Counted from the stretch's first letter, positions 10,236 through 21,556 are shown. The stretch: 64,000 bases of DNA from Myoxocephalus aenaeus (GCA_038501785.1 JBAMJR010000025.1:572501-636500), one strand, 5' to 3'. Notes: generated by a model not told the origin, from the letters alone. Numbers and translations are program-made.

Positions 10236-11481
10236 CAAAATCCTGTCTTTGTGAAGCGGGTTTTCTGCAGTGACAGTGACCAAAGCTAAGTTAAGGAGTA
10301 GACTGGACTAAAAGTTTAAGTTACGGAGTAGACTGGACTAAAAGTTTAAGTTACGGAGTAGACTGGACATACAGATTTAGTTACGGAGTAGACTGGACAT
10401 AAAGGTGTATAAAGCACCCAAAAGCCGTACTTGAGTAAAAGTAAAGATACCTTACTGGAAAAGGACTCCAGTGAAAGTGAAAGTCACCTGTTAGAATACT
10501 ACTTGAGTAAAAGTCTTAAAGTATCTGATATGTTCTGTGCTTAATATATACTTAAGTATTGAAAGTAAAAGTACAAGTACATGCTGTAAATACAAATGCA
10601 AAGGGTCAGAATTTTGAGAATTATGAAGTTTATTCTTTTAAGTGCTGTGGCCACCATGACCAAGGACAAGGAGTTGGGTTGAAAATAATTGTGTTCGCTG
10701 TGATCCATCCAGGAGCAACAATGTTCAACATCATATATTGTACGGAAGTATACTTTTGCATCTACTATGAACGTATCGTCATAATTCTCCAAAAAGCAAT
10801 ATGACACTATGAAGGCGTTGTAACGTTTATAACTATGCTCATTCCGCCCGCACAGAAAGAATGAATGAAAAATAATTAACAAAAAAGAAAATCAAGGCCG
10901 GAAAGATGTTTTATTTAGAAAAATGACCGGATACATTCGTCTGTGCGAAACCTCAGACGGAACATCTTGACAAATGTCAGGAGGTTACGTGTATACGTTA
11001 CGCCAAAAATGAAACTTAAAAGTTTGTTTTAACTCTGCTGGTTTTCTGGTTTAAAACCAAGGCAGAATATCCTGAGATCGCCCAAAAAGCTCTGAAACCC
11101 TGCCTCTATTTCCAACATCCTGTTTTTGTGCAGCAGATTATAAATTAAGCAGTAGACTGGACAATAAGGTTTAAATTACGGCGTAGACTGGACATCAAGG
11201 TTTAAGTTAAGGAGTAGACTGGACATAAATATTTAAGTTACGGAGTAGACTGGACATAAAGAATCCTGAGATAGAACCGACTCGTAGCAGAGAAACAAGC
11301 TCAGGGCTCTAACTAATTCGGTGTAATGGTGAGTTGTATTTGTATGCACTTTATAATTGTCTTCATGCCGGTCGTATCATATTATTACATCATATTTGTT
11401 ACGTCATATTTGTTACATCATATTTATCGCCCACACCGTGAAGGCCAGTCCGTGAAAATATTGTCTTCCGGTCCGTTATAT
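10236..11481 (+). repeat. Dispersed repeat family C, partial unit plus copy 2, with 30-bp minisatellites
   Basis: A partial C end (10236-10400) with four copies of a 30-bp unit (AGTTACGGAGTAGACTGGAC core, at 10298, 10328, 10358 and 10388) is followed by a full C body colinear with 4108-5010. That body ends in another run of the 30-31-bp unit (11151-11260). The unit therefore looks like part of the C family itself, in a short tandem arrangement. Confidence 0.7.
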
Positions 11482-11839
11482 CATATTATTTTGATAATAA
11501 TTACTTTTGGTCGACATTTTAAGTACTTTTTGAACTTCTGCATCATTTTGGAGCATTATTATTATTATTGAAACCTTTTATTCATATTCATTCTATTGAT
11601 AATATGTATTTGTCATTTCTTAACAACCAGCTCAAACTCCAACACAATGGCTCCCCATGTGAGGTAGTAATGTTTGGAATCCTTCATAATTGTGGAAATG
11701 CCAACATTTCAGATTCCACTTCTGAAGAGAATGCTGAAGATGAGGCAGAACTATCCATAACGGTGTCGTCTGCGTATACATTTGTATACCATTTTGTATT
11801 AAATGGTATACTTTGTTGTACTTTTCTATCAATAACCAG

Positions 11840-12754
11840 AGGCCTGTCTCACAAAGCTGGATTAACATACCCGGGGTTTCCCTCAGTTATCCAGCTGCAC
11901 TTAACCAGATGTCCGCGGTCTCGCTTATTGGTCTCACGAAGCCGGTTATCAACTCGTTAAGTGAACCCAGGAGCGTCTCATCTAGATCTGTGCTTGTGCA
12001 CATAAAAGGGGCGGAGTTAACTCCGTTAGACCAATTGTGCACCATGGAGAAGCTGCCGAGAGCAACGTATTTTACAACGGAGGAGCAAACCATAATCTTA
12101 AGAATATACGAAAAATATAGAGAAAGAATACAAGCAAAAAGCAACACTGCTGCAGCAGCCAGAAGCCGCAAGGAATCGTGGGGAAAAAATCGCCGACTCC
12201 GCCAATGCATAAATTACTGGGATTGTAATATTAAATCACTGTCTCAAATGTATGTGCCTATTTTGATTATCTTTTCGTTTTAACAATTTAACCTCATTTC
12301 AGTTGCAACCCCAGCTATAAGAACATGGGCGCAAGTTAAAAGGTAACAGTAAATTCAAACTGTCATACACTTACAAGCAATCTGTTGGTGCTGATCGTGC
12401 ATTAAAGAGGAAGAAATCTTTTGCCACTTCTCATGTCGGCCACTGAGGAGGCAACAGATGAAGAGACGCTCTCTGGAGCGCTGCTCTTACTATCCGTGCG
12501 CCTTCCTCAACGGGATTCTGTAGAAATGGGCAGGCCGTTTTTCCAAGACAATGATTGGCCAGTAGGCGGTCTTATAGACCCGCTGAGATCTTATCCGGGA
12601 ACTTAACCTGCTCCGGAGCAGGTTAGGCGTTCAGCGTAAGTTACCGGGGCAACGTACCCCGCTAAGAAGTGAACCAGCTTCGTGAGACGGAAAACCCAAG
12701 GTTAATCCAGAAGTTACCTCGCTAAGACGAAATCCAGCTTCGTGAGACAGGCCT
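11840..12754 (+). mobile_element. PIF/Harbinger-like non-autonomous element, copy 1
   Basis: The ends read AGGCCTGTCTCAC...GTGAGACAGGCCT, with terminal similarity continuing into AAGCTGGATT. CAG flanks both sides, consistent with the 3-bp target duplication of Harbinger elements, though the ends are palindromic enough to leave some doubt. It carries one Myb/SANT-like exon and no DDE nuclease. A second copy in opposite orientation lies at 47349-48467 and preserves more of the second exon. Confidence 0.7.
12044..12283 (+). pseudogene. Harbinger Myb/SANT-like exon (broken)
   Basis: ATG at 12044 opens MEKLPRATYFTTEEQTIILR followed by a basic helix (EKYRERIQAKS, AAAARSRKESW), the N-terminal half of the Myb-like DNA-binding protein that PIF/Harbinger elements encode beside their transposase. 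Against the second copy, an extra base after KESWG shifts the frame, and the splice donor is changed from GCGTAAAT to GCATAAAT, so the second half cannot be joined. In autonomous relatives this protein brings the transposase to the element ends; here it is inactive. Confidence 0.65.
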
Positions 12755-12810
12755 CAGGTAAAGACAGAACAGATCCCTCTCAGCCATCTCATACCACTAG
12801 CTGGTGTCTG

Positions 12811-12915
12811 TATCAAGATTCAATATATTTTTTATTGTCATATGCACAGATAACAGACAGTTACTCTGTACAATGAAAAGCTTGTTTTGCTGGGTCCTAA
12901 CACACAGAATTCCAA
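12811..12915 (+). repeat. LINE 3'-end-like repeat
   Basis: TTTATTGTCATATGCACAGA, CTCTGTACAATGAAAAGC and TTTTGCTGGGTCC occur here and again at 28005-28080. This resembles the conserved 3' tail of a fish L2-type LINE. No coding portion is attached. Confidence 0.6.
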
Positions 12916-13274
12916 TAAACTTAAGGTAAAAAACAAATAAAAATAAGGCACAAAATATAGTAACAGTATTGCACATAAATATGATAATAGTATTGCTCAG
13001 TGTATAAAGTGCACTATGCATTGTATCAGAGCCTCTGTGCTCTCCATTCTCATGTCGCTGTGTTCAGGGTGGTTCTGAGGTTGTGTACCCTCCAGCCAAT
13101 AACAGGATGCAGCACTTTGAACGCGTCCGCTTCCTGCGATGCAACACCTTGAACGCATCCCCTTCCTGCAGGCTCGTGTGGAGGCGTGGTCGGGTTAATT
13201 TGAGCTTTGGAACCTAACCTCACAACTCAACCCAGGCCCACCTTATCCGGTCCCCAGAAGGGGGAGAGCGGCGG

Positions 13275-13722
13275 AGGCCCTGCTGCCGTACAGGCCTCCA
13301 CTGAGACACCCCTTTGGGGAGGCCCTGCTGCCGTACAGGCCTCCACTGAGACACCCCTTTAGGGAGGCCCTGCTGCCGTACAGGCCTCCACTGAGACACC
13401 CCTTTAGGGAGGTCCTGCTGCCGTACAGGCCTCCACAGAGAAACCCCTTTAGAGAGGTCCTGCTGCCGTACAGGCCTCCACTGAGACACCCCTTTAGAGA
13501 GGTCTTGCTGCCGTACAGGCCTCCACTGAGACACCCCTTTAGAGAAGTCCTGCTGTCGTACAGGCCTCCACTGAGAAACCCCTTTAGAGAGGTCCTGCTG
13601 CCGTACAGGCCTCCACTGAGACACCCCTTTAGAGAGGTCCTGCTGCCGTACAGGCCTCCACTGAGACACCCCTTTAGAGAGGTCCTGCTGCCGTACAGGC
13701 CTCCACTGAGACACCCCTTTAG
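13275..13722. repeat. 45-bp minisatellite, about 10 copies
   Basis: The unit CTGCCGTACAGGCCTCCACT plus spacer recurs every 45 bases (13286, 13331, 13376 and onward) with few differences. Because 45 is divisible by three, both strands stay open (minus strand repeating RQQDLSKGVSQWRPV), but there is no start context or non-repeat coding sequence, so it is not a gene. Confidence 0.93.
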
Positions 13723-13921
13723 AGTATTACTACCCCGGTCAGATCAGATTACATTTTAATACCGCTTACTAACAGTATTATTATCAGTCTCATCAGAATA
13801 TTCAATGAATGCATGTCACCACTTTGCCTGTTGCTGTGAGCAGACTTTTGGTTTCCTCTTAAATTAATGGACAGATTGAATGACATCTGGCGACCTCATG
13901 AACCTCCTGCATGTCGTTTCA

Positions 13922-15612
13922 AGGCAAGGCAAGTTTATTTGTATAGCACATTTCAACAACAAGGCGATTCAAAGTTCTTCACATAAAACCATTAAGAGCA
14001 TCAAAACATAATGCAGAGAAAACAGGATTTAAAACAGTTAAGAAAACATTAAAACAGTAGAAAACAGGATTTAAAACAGTTAAGAAAACATTAAAACAGT
14101 CAAAAAGCTAAATAAAAATTGAATAAAAGTTGCAGTGCAGTTTAAGAAATACAATGCAGTAGTGAGATGCAGCAATTGAATCTGGATCAATTAAAGGCAA
14201 CAGCAAACAGAAAAGTCTTCAATCTGGATTTAAAGGAGCTGAGGGTCTCAGCAGACCTGCAGCTTTCAGGGACCTTGTTCCAGATATGTGGAGCAGAAAA
14301 GCTGAACGCTGCTTCTCCATGTTTAGTTCTGACTCTTGGAACAGAAAGTAGACCCGTCCCAGACGACCTGAGGGGTCAGGATGGTTCATAAGGTAGCAGC
14401 AGATCACAAACATACTTAGGCCCTAAACCATTCAGTGCTTTATAAACCAGCAGCAGGATTTTAAAGTCAATTCTTTGTTTGACAGGAAGCCAGTGCAAAG
14501 ACCTCAGAACTGGTGTAATGTGATCCACTTTCCTGGTCTTAGTGAGGACTCGAGCTGCAGCGTTCTGAATCAGCTTCAGCTTTCTGATTGGCTTTTTACA
14601 GAGGCCTGTGAACACACCGTTACAGTAGTCCAGTCTACTGAAGATAAATGCATGGACAAGTTTCTCCAAATCCTGTTGAGACATAAGTCCTCTAACCCTT
14701 GATATATTCTTCAGGTGGTAGTAGGCTGATTTTGTAATTGTCTTGATATGGCTGTTCAGGTTGAGGTCTGAATCCATAACTACACCTAGAGTTCTGGCTT
14801 GGTTTGAGGTTTTTAACGTCAGTGATTGAAGCTGAGCGCTGACTTTCAATCGTTCGTCCTTGGGACCAAAAACAATTACTTCTGTTTTATCTTTGTTTAA
14901 TTGAAGAAAATTCTGGCACATCCAGTTATTGATTTCTTCAATGCATTTAGCCAGCCCTTGTATGGGACTATAGTCCCCTGGTGATATAGTTTTGTAGATT
15001 TGTGTGTCATCTGCATAATTATGATAACACACTTTGTTGTTTTTCATAATCTGAGCCAGTGGAAGCATGTAGATGTTGAACAGATGAGGCCCCAGTATTG
15101 AGCCTTGGGGAACACCACATGTCATCCTAGTCAGCTCTGATGTGTAATTAGCTACCGACACAAAGTATTGTCGGTCCTTCAAGTAGGATTCAAACCAGTT
15201 AAGTGCTGCGCCAGAGAGTCCTACCCAGACTTTCAGTCTGTCTAGTAGTATGTCATGATCAACCGTGTCAAATGCAGCACTGAGATCCAGTAATACTAAG
15301 ACTGAAGTTCTGCCACTGTCTGTGTTTAAGTGGATGTCGTTGAAAACCTTAACAAGAGCAGTTTCAGTACAGTGGTGCTGACGAAAGCCGGACTGGAAGA
15401 CATCGAAACAGTTATTTTCGGCCAAGAAGTTGTTCAGCTGTTGAAAAACCACTTTTTCCATTATTTTACTTAAGGATGGGAGGTTTGATATTGGCCTATA
15501 GTTTTTCAATATTTCGGGGTCTGAACTAGCCTTCTTTAGGAGTGGTTTAATCACTGCAGTTTTTAGGGCTTGAGGGAAGACAGGTGTTTTCTGTGTTTCC
15601 AGAAGTAAATCA
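13922..15612 (-). mobile_element. CR1-group LINE (Rex1/L2-like), RT and 3' end
   Basis: The 3' tail (13922-14186, with AAGGCAAGGCAAGTTTATTT) is followed on the minus strand by a long reverse-transcriptase frame reaching about 15612. A colinear upstream piece survives at 16730-17113. The unrelated 1.1 kb between contains a 41-bp minisatellite, so the LINE has been broken by insertion or rearrangement. It is 5'-truncated and lacks the endonuclease. Confidence 0.85.
14187..15612 (-). pseudogene. LINE reverse transcriptase, one nonsense codon
   Basis: The frame encodes NYRPISNLPSLSKIMEK (RT motif 1), LDLSAAFDTVDH (motif A, both aspartate region residues present), GVPQGSILGP (motif B) and YADDTQIY (motif C catalytic aspartates, near 15010), then the CR1-type thumb ending LLLPYEPS. 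A TGA at 14376-14378 then interrupts, but the same frame runs on (PLRSSGTGLL, SAPHIWNKVPES) to the natural stop at 14187. Family copies usually have Arg here, so CGA to TGA decay is the likely cause. Apart from this stop and 5' truncation it is remarkably open for a fossil. Confidence 0.85.
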
Positions 15613-16015
15613 AGGATTCATTAGTATTCTGATGATTGTTTTAAAGTGAAGAACTTTGAAGACTGATTTTCTTTATGAAGCAGCAGTTGTTGACAAATGT
15701 ACCCAACACTAATGTTTATTTCCGACATGAGGCACCAAAGCTCCTCCAGAAAGTGACTGATTGTATACCTGACGTGTTTCAACCTTCACTCTTCAGCAGT
15801 GAGCAGAGACCAGCTGATGGGATGCTGGTAACCACTGAATGAACTGACTCATGTCACCTGGGAACTCCTGTCTTCTTCATCAGCTGCTTCAGCTTCTTGT
15901 GTTGGAGAACATCGCCACCATGTGGACAGACGGAGCAACAGCAGCTTCACAGCTACATTTAGAAAAGACCACGAAACCACCTTCAGAAAAATACAGGTTT
16001 TAAACAGACTTCAGA

Positions 16016-16500
16016 GTCTCTGTTGATCCAGACCAGGTTTACTAAGTCTCCATAAAGAGGTTTCTGATCCAAACCAGGTTTACTAAGTCTCCATATAGAA
16101 GTTTCTGATCCAGACCAGGTTTACTAAGACTCCATATAGAGGTTTCTGATCCAGACCAGGTTTATTAAGTCTCCATAAAGAGGTTTCTGATCCAGACCTG
16201 GTTTATTAAGTCTCCATAAAGAGGTTTCTGATCCAGACTAGGTATTTTAAGTCTCCATATAGAGTTTTCTGATCCTGACCTGGTTTATTAAGTTTCCATA
16301 TAGAGGTTTCTGATCCAGACCTGGTTTATTAAGTCTCCATATAGAGGTTTCTGAGCCAGACCAGGTTTACTAAGTCTCCATATAGAGGTGTCTGATCCAG
16401 ACCTGGTTTATTAAGTCTCCATATATAGGTTTTTGATCCAGACCAGGTGTATTAAGTCTCCATATAGAGGTTTCTGATCGAGACCTGGTTTATTAGCTGA
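16016..16500. repeat. 41-bp minisatellite, about 12 copies
   Basis: Unit core GATCCAGACCAGGTTTACTA then AGTCTCCATATAGAGGTTTCT, repeated every 41 bases with scattered substitutions (CCAGG/CCTGG, ACTAAG/ATTAAG). It sits between two pieces of the same LINE. Confidence 0.93.
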
Positions 16501-16729
16501 CTATAACGTAATAAAAAGTATAAAATATGAGATGTTAACTCAAAACTTTAGCTTTGGATGACAAACTTTTCCAAGAAAATAGACAAAATAGATTGTGAAA
16601 GTTGGGAACAATATTTAAAAAAATACTTTTTCTAAAAATATTACAATTATGAGACACATCACATAATTCAGACTTAATCTCTTAATATTTTGACTAAATA
16701 TATATATTTTTTAAAGTCACATTCAAATC

Positions 16730-17113
16730 TCAGTGTCTCAAACTAAGCTGGAAATGAAATGACCTTCTTTGGTTGATTGAATGATATTGTGTCATGATAT
16801 TTGAATGGATGTTATTTAAAGATGGAGACAACACATATCCTGTGGTTGGTGTGGAGCCACCAACTACTAGTCTAATTTTCTGAATTCTGTCAGCAAAAAA
16901 AGAGGCAAGTTGATTGCATGCCCAGGTGGATTGGAGCGTAGCAGTTACTGACACCGGAGGGTTTGTTAGCCTGTCCACGGTAGCAAATATGGCGCGTGTA
17001 TTGTTATTATTTTTGGTTATGATGTCAGAGAAGAAGGACTGCCTTGCATTTCTAAGCTCCAAATTATCATTGTGAAGTCTCTCTTTATACATACCACAGT
17101 GAACCTGGAGCAT
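16730..17113 (-). pseudogene. CR1-group LINE, linker region upstream of RT
   Basis: The minus frame contains NLELRNARQSFFSDIITKN and ATVDRLTNPP, conserved in the segment between the endonuclease and RT of Rex1/L2-like fish LINEs. It is colinear with the RT at 14187-15612 and probably the same insertion. It is truncated on both sides. Confidence 0.7.
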
Positions 17114-17308
17114 ATTTTTTTCGCTACCTGCGCGCAGCTTTTCAACACTCTACAGAGGACATTAGAGGTCCATTGATTCTAATTAATGAAATTAAATAAA
17201 ACTAATAATCACCGTCTTCCTGCTCTGATTTAGAGTCATCGTTCATCAATACAATAACAAATCATTTTAATTCTCAAGTCCGCCATGTTTTGTAAGGATT
17301 TTCACTGT

Positions 17309-17457
17309 GTGATATTAGTACTTTTACTATAACGGTATTTTTGCCAGTGTGGTATTAGAACTTTTACTATAGTATTTTTTACTGTGTGGCATTAGTACTA
17401 TTACTGGAGTATTTTGACACTATAATATTAGTACTACAACACAGTATTTTTTACAGT
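17309..17457. repeat. 33-36-bp minisatellite, left part
   Basis: Repeats of GTGGTATTAGTACTATAACA plus TTTTTTACAGT. The array is split: the same unit resumes at 19114 after a LINE insertion. Confidence 0.85.
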
Positions 17458-17777
17458 ATAAGATAAAATAAGATACAATAATCCTTTATTAGTCCCGCAG
17501 TGGGGAAATTGCAGGATTACAGCAGCCTTGCACACAATAGAGACACGTAGTAAAAAACAATCAAGTAATATAAATAAAATAACAATAAACAGTAGTAAAA
17601 CAGTAGTAAAAACAGTAGTAAAAACATTAAGAGAAGAATACAGTAGCAATTTTAAATTAAATATACAGACGGAATAAGAGTATATAAAAGTACTTAAATG
17701 TATTTAAATTGCACCAGGTGAGTGCAATTACAGTGTCCACAGTTAATAAAGTGTCCAAGTGTCCAAAGTGATTAGTG

Positions 17778-19110
17778 CTAGTGGTTTACTGAGAGCTCAG
17801 TGTGTTGTGCAGCCTGACAGCAGCGGGAAGAAAGGACTTGCGATACCTCTCCCTCAGACACCGGGGATGAATCAGCTGGTGACTGAAGGAGCTGTGCAGC
17901 GCTGCCAGAGTCCTGCATGGGGTGGGAAGCGTGGTTAATCATGGATGAGAGATTAGTCATCATCCTCCTGTCTCCCACCACCTCCACAGTATCCAGAGGA
18001 CGCCCCAGCACGCTGCTGGCCTTCCTTACAAGTTTGTTTAGTCTCCTCCTGTCAGCTGCCGTGATGCTGCTGCACCAGAAGACCACTCCATAGAAGATGG
18101 CTGAAGCCACCACATAGTCAAAGAATGTCTTCAGGAGCTCCCTGCACCCAAAAGACCTCAGTCTCCTCAGCAGAAAGAGTCTGCTCTGTCCCTTTTTGTA
18201 GGGAGCGTGTGCATGGTCAGACCAGTCCAGTTTGTTGTTCAAGTGAATCTTGAACAACAAACTGGACTAAGATTTAACGATCTCAATGTCCAGTCCCTGT
18301 ATGCTCACCAGTATCAGAGGAGAGCGTTTACACCGGCGGAAGTCCACCACCAGCTCCTTGGTGTTGCTGGAGTTTATCTGGAGGCGGTTCCGCTGGCACC
18401 ATCCTAAAAAGTCCTGGTTCAGTTCTCTGTATTCCCTGTCATCATCGGCGGAGATGAGGCCGACGATTGCAGAGTCGTCAGAGAACTTTTGCAGGTGGCA
18501 GTTGGCAGAGTTACAGTATGTTTGAAGTTCGATGTGTATATGGAGAAGAGGAATGGAGCCAGAACGGTTCCTTGTGGGGCCCCTGTGCTGCAGGACACCC
18601 GATCTGACTCACACTCCCGTACCCGGACATACTGTGGACGGTTGGTGAGGTAGTCCAGGATCCATGCAGTGAGGTGGTGGTCCACCCCGGTCTGCTTCAT
18701 TTGGTCCCTCAGAAGCAAAGGCTGAATGGTGTTGAAGGCACTGGAGAAGTCGTAAAACAGGCATCTCTGCAGCAGGAAGATGACGATGTCATCCACCCCG
18801 ATGCCAGATTGGTAGGCAAACTGAAGTGGGTCCAGGGTTGAGCTCACTAGGGGGCGGAGATGGACAAGGACCAGCCTCTCCAGGGTCTTCATCAGGTGGG
18901 ATGTCAACGCCACCGGCCGGTAGCTGTTGAGGTCCTTGGGCAGCGGAGTCTTTGGTACTGGTACCACGCAGGACGTCTTCCATAGTTGTGGTACTTTCCC
19001 CAGCCTCAAGCTCAAGTTGAAGATGTGCTCCGCTATCCACAGGATTTGAGGAGCCTTGAGCTGATGTCGTCTGGACCCGTGGCCTTCCTCACCTTGATCC
19101 TCCTCAGTTC
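17778..19110 (-). pseudogene. L2 reverse transcriptase, frameshifted
   Basis: The first frame (to 18419) has LNSYRPVALTSHLMKTLERL, FYDFSSAFNTIQP (motif A), STGAPQGTVLAPFLF (motif B). A shift follows, after which FSDDSAIVGLIS (motif C) can be read in another frame around 18455-18500, and a third stretch (17778-18260) encodes HLNNKLDWSDH, FFDYVVASAIFYGVVFW and RKASSVLGRPL of the C-terminal region. Part of the gene near 18250 is replaced by an inverted copy of the HLNNKLDW codons. The protein would copy LINE RNA; this copy is dead. Confidence 0.85.
18224..18268. repeat. Perfect 20-bp hairpin within the L2 RT
   Basis: AGTCCAGTTTGTTGTTCAAG, a 5-base loop TGAAT, then the exact complement. The left arm is normal L2 coding sequence; the right arm replaces the expected upstream codons, showing a local inverted duplication after insertion. 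Confidence 0.9.
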
Positions 19111-19113
19111 CTT

Positions 19114-19435
19114 GGCATTGGTACTATAACACCGTAATTTTTCCAGTGTGGTATTATTACTATAACACAGTATTGTTTCCAGTGTGGTATTAGTACTATA
19201 AAACAGGATTTTTTACAGTCTGGTATTATTGCTTTTACTATATTATTTTTTTACAGTGTGGTAGTACTATAACACAGTATGTTTTACAGTGTGGTAGTAC
19301 TATAACACAGTATGTTTTACAGTGTGGTATTAGTACTATGACTCAGTATTCTTTTACAGTGTGGTATTGTACCATAACAAAGTATTTTTTATAGTGTGGT
19401 ATTAGTACTATAACAAAGTATTTTTTACAGTGTTA
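19114..19435. repeat. 33-36-bp minisatellite, right part
   Basis: It continues the array of 17309-17457 (GTGGTAGTACTATAACACAG, TTTTACAGT). Two adjacent 33-bp units near 19258-19325 are identical, indicating recent unit turnover. Confidence 0.85.
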
Positions 19436-19449
19436 GTGTGGTACTTCCT

Positions 19450-19690
19450 GTCTGTTTTGACGGAATCAGCCGAACTGAACTCGGATCAGTTCTATGTGAG
19501 ACGGACGAGCTGCTGTGACGTGTCTGAAGGCGGAAGCTGACCTGAAGGAGCGTTTCTCTCCTCACGAGGCTCCGCGACCCGGTGACGTAACGGGATCTCG
19601 GTACCCAGTGAACGAGACCGAAGGACTGGTTCGGCTCGCAACAGGTCCGGTTCGGCTCGCATCAGGTCCGGTTCGGCTCGTCATGTCTCA
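19450..19690. other. CpG-rich stretch with 21-bp tandem repeat
   Basis: This GC- and CpG-rich segment contrasts with its AT-rich neighbours and ends with three copies of GTTCGGCTCGCAACAGGTCC(G) (19629-19680). It could be promoter-like, but no gene start follows; family B repeat begins at 19720. Confidence 0.4.
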
Positions 19691-19719
19691 CTTGAGGGTT
19701 AAAAACGTAGCTTATGATT

Positions 19720-20098
19720 TATTAATGGTCACGCTGGGCCACTGACCAATCATATACATCCAAGCCATTTTGCAGGCCCTGCACATCAAAGCTTGTCAAA
19801 CTAAAGATCTGATTTGTTGAAGTCCATGACAATCAACCACAACGTACACTCTCTGTGTACTTTAATCTGCTAAGGCCTGCTTAAACTGCTTTGCTGACAT
19901 AGAGACACCGGAGAGAAAAAATGTGATTGGATGAAAGCTTCTCCTTAAAACAAGCTGCACTGCTGCAGACTGCAGACTGCTGGCAGTGCAGCAGAGGAAG
20001 ACAAGGGGCTGTGCAATGAGAAAATAAGATGATAGGGAAAAATAATGATAATACATGTAGTGTATTTGTGAAAAACAATTTAATTATAAAATAGCTGG
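19720..20098 (+). repeat. Dispersed repeat family B, copy 3
   Basis: Colinear with copies at 19 and 8832 (GGTCACGCTGGGCCACTGAC, CTGATTTGTTGAAGTCCATG, ATACATGTAGTGTATTTGTG). It is cut at about 20098, where L1 5' sequence begins. Confidence 0.65.
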
Positions 20099-20289
20099 GT
20101 CACGTGATGCTGCGAAGCTATGTAGACGCAGACACACAGGCTCTTCAAACAAGTCCATTTTAAATTATTTTAAATAGCTTTATTATGATCCGATGAACCA
20201 GAAACAAGCAACTGAACTTAGCTGGTGAGCAAAACTCGACATCTATTGATAAAACAACTCCTGAGAACAGCGACGAAGAAGTTCATGTA

Positions 20290-21007
20290 ATGGCGGCGGC
20301 GGGACAAGAGCACTTGGACGGTGTAAAAGACTCCCTCATTCTTCAAGAGATACGAAACGGTAATCAAGCTCTCTCCAGTAAACTCAACGCTAAAACAGCA
20401 GAAATTAATCAATCTATCTCTGGACTAAAAGCAATGCTGGATACATTGAACACCCGCACAAACCCGAGGAGGAAAGCCGCATTAGCGCAGCAGAGGACCA
20501 GCTGGTGGGCCTAGATTCTCGTGTCCAAAAACTGAGTAAAGAAAATTACTTTTTATTGGAGAAAGTCGACCAGCTGGAAAACTACAGCCGACGCAAAAAT
20601 AGTGTCGTTAACCTGAAGGAAAACTGCGAGGGAAACAACCGTGTGAATTTTCGGACGAGAGCATTTCACTGAGCCGCTGATAATAGAGCGAGCGCACCGA
20701 GCTTTTACGCACCGTCTGCTTAAATCCCAAGACCGGGACAAAATCCTGCACAGAGGTCCCGGAAGAACAACGGTCCCGTCATGTACGAGGACAAGCCTGT
20801 ATTGTTCTTTCCTGACCTGAGTGCCAGCTTGATGAAATGCAGAAAGGAGTTTGACCAAGTTAAGAGGGAGCTTCGATCCAAGGACATCCCGTTTGTCCTG
20901 CTTCATCCTGCAACATTGAGGGTCACGCTTCCCGATGGAGGAAGGAAATTCTTCAAAACACCAAAAGAAGCAGCGGCATTCCTGCGCGACTCCCCGGAGC
21001 GAACATG
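20290..21007 (+). pseudogene. L1 ORF1 protein, broken
   Basis: The first frame (20290-20514) starts MAAAGQEHLDGVKDSLILQ and contains a heptad-rich coiled coil. A frameshift leads to KVDQLENYSRRKNSVV, the coiled-coil/RRM junction, then a deletion, IIERAHRAFTHRLL, and a last frame (20781-21007) with FFPDLSASLMKCRKEFDQVK and LHPATLRVTLPDGG of the C-terminal nucleic-acid-binding domain. The family protein trimerises and coats LINE RNA. In-frame sequence also extends upstream of the ATG (SIDKTTPENSDEEVHV), so the true start may have been further 5' and lost. Confidence 0.75.
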
Positions 21008-21556
21008 ACGGACCAGGCGGACGGAACCAACAGGTGGATGAAACCCAGACACGCAGCGGCAGCTCCGGAGCTGTCTATCATTAACACTGCCGTCACTATT
21101 GTTATGCTAAAGGTGTTGAGATATAAAGTAAGTGATGGCAGCAATTCAAGTTTACTTCTGATGGATTGGTTTCATGTTAACCCACCCTGTTTGCATTCTT
21201 ACAATTTCAGAAAAGGGTGTTTTCAGCGTTTGTTATAATTTCTTGTTACACCTAAAATGGATACTATACATATTGTAAAAATATTTCTTAGACAGAGCCT
21301 TGGGCTGGTTTATTTGTTTCTGAACCATGCCAGACATGTCATACTTGACAAGTGCAAAGTGCACAACCCAGTTTGATAGGGAAGATGGTGTAAAATGTTC
21401 AGGATTAGGCACTTGGGGGGAAGAGGGGTGGGTTAAGGGGTTTGTTTTCTTGTTTAATGTCGGTGCTTTGGTTTATCTTTTTTTCTTTCATCACAGGAGA
21501 TACACTGGCTCTTGCACAAGGAGGCTATGACATCCTGATGTCCACACTTAGTATTA

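Larger units (their letters stand above)
17458..19113 (-). mobile_element. L2-type LINE inserted in a minisatellite
   Basis: On the minus strand the 3' end lies at 17458, with the GATAAAATAAGATAC tail and CCTTTATTAGTCCCGCAGTG motif; the sequence starts abruptly at about 19113 inside the RT fingers (KATGPDDIS region). Both sides continue the same 33-36-bp minisatellite, which defines the insertion boundaries. No clear target duplication is seen. The 5' truncation is typical of LINE integration. Confidence 0.85.

Noticed and set aside
13220..13714. 164-residue frame of WRPVRQQ repeats as a gene
   Set aside because: It is entirely a translation of the 45-bp minisatellite; the opposite strand is open too and there is no unique coding sequence.
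16016..16500. CRISPR-like array
   Set aside because: The 41-bp units are contiguous without unique spacers, and the genome is a vertebrate.
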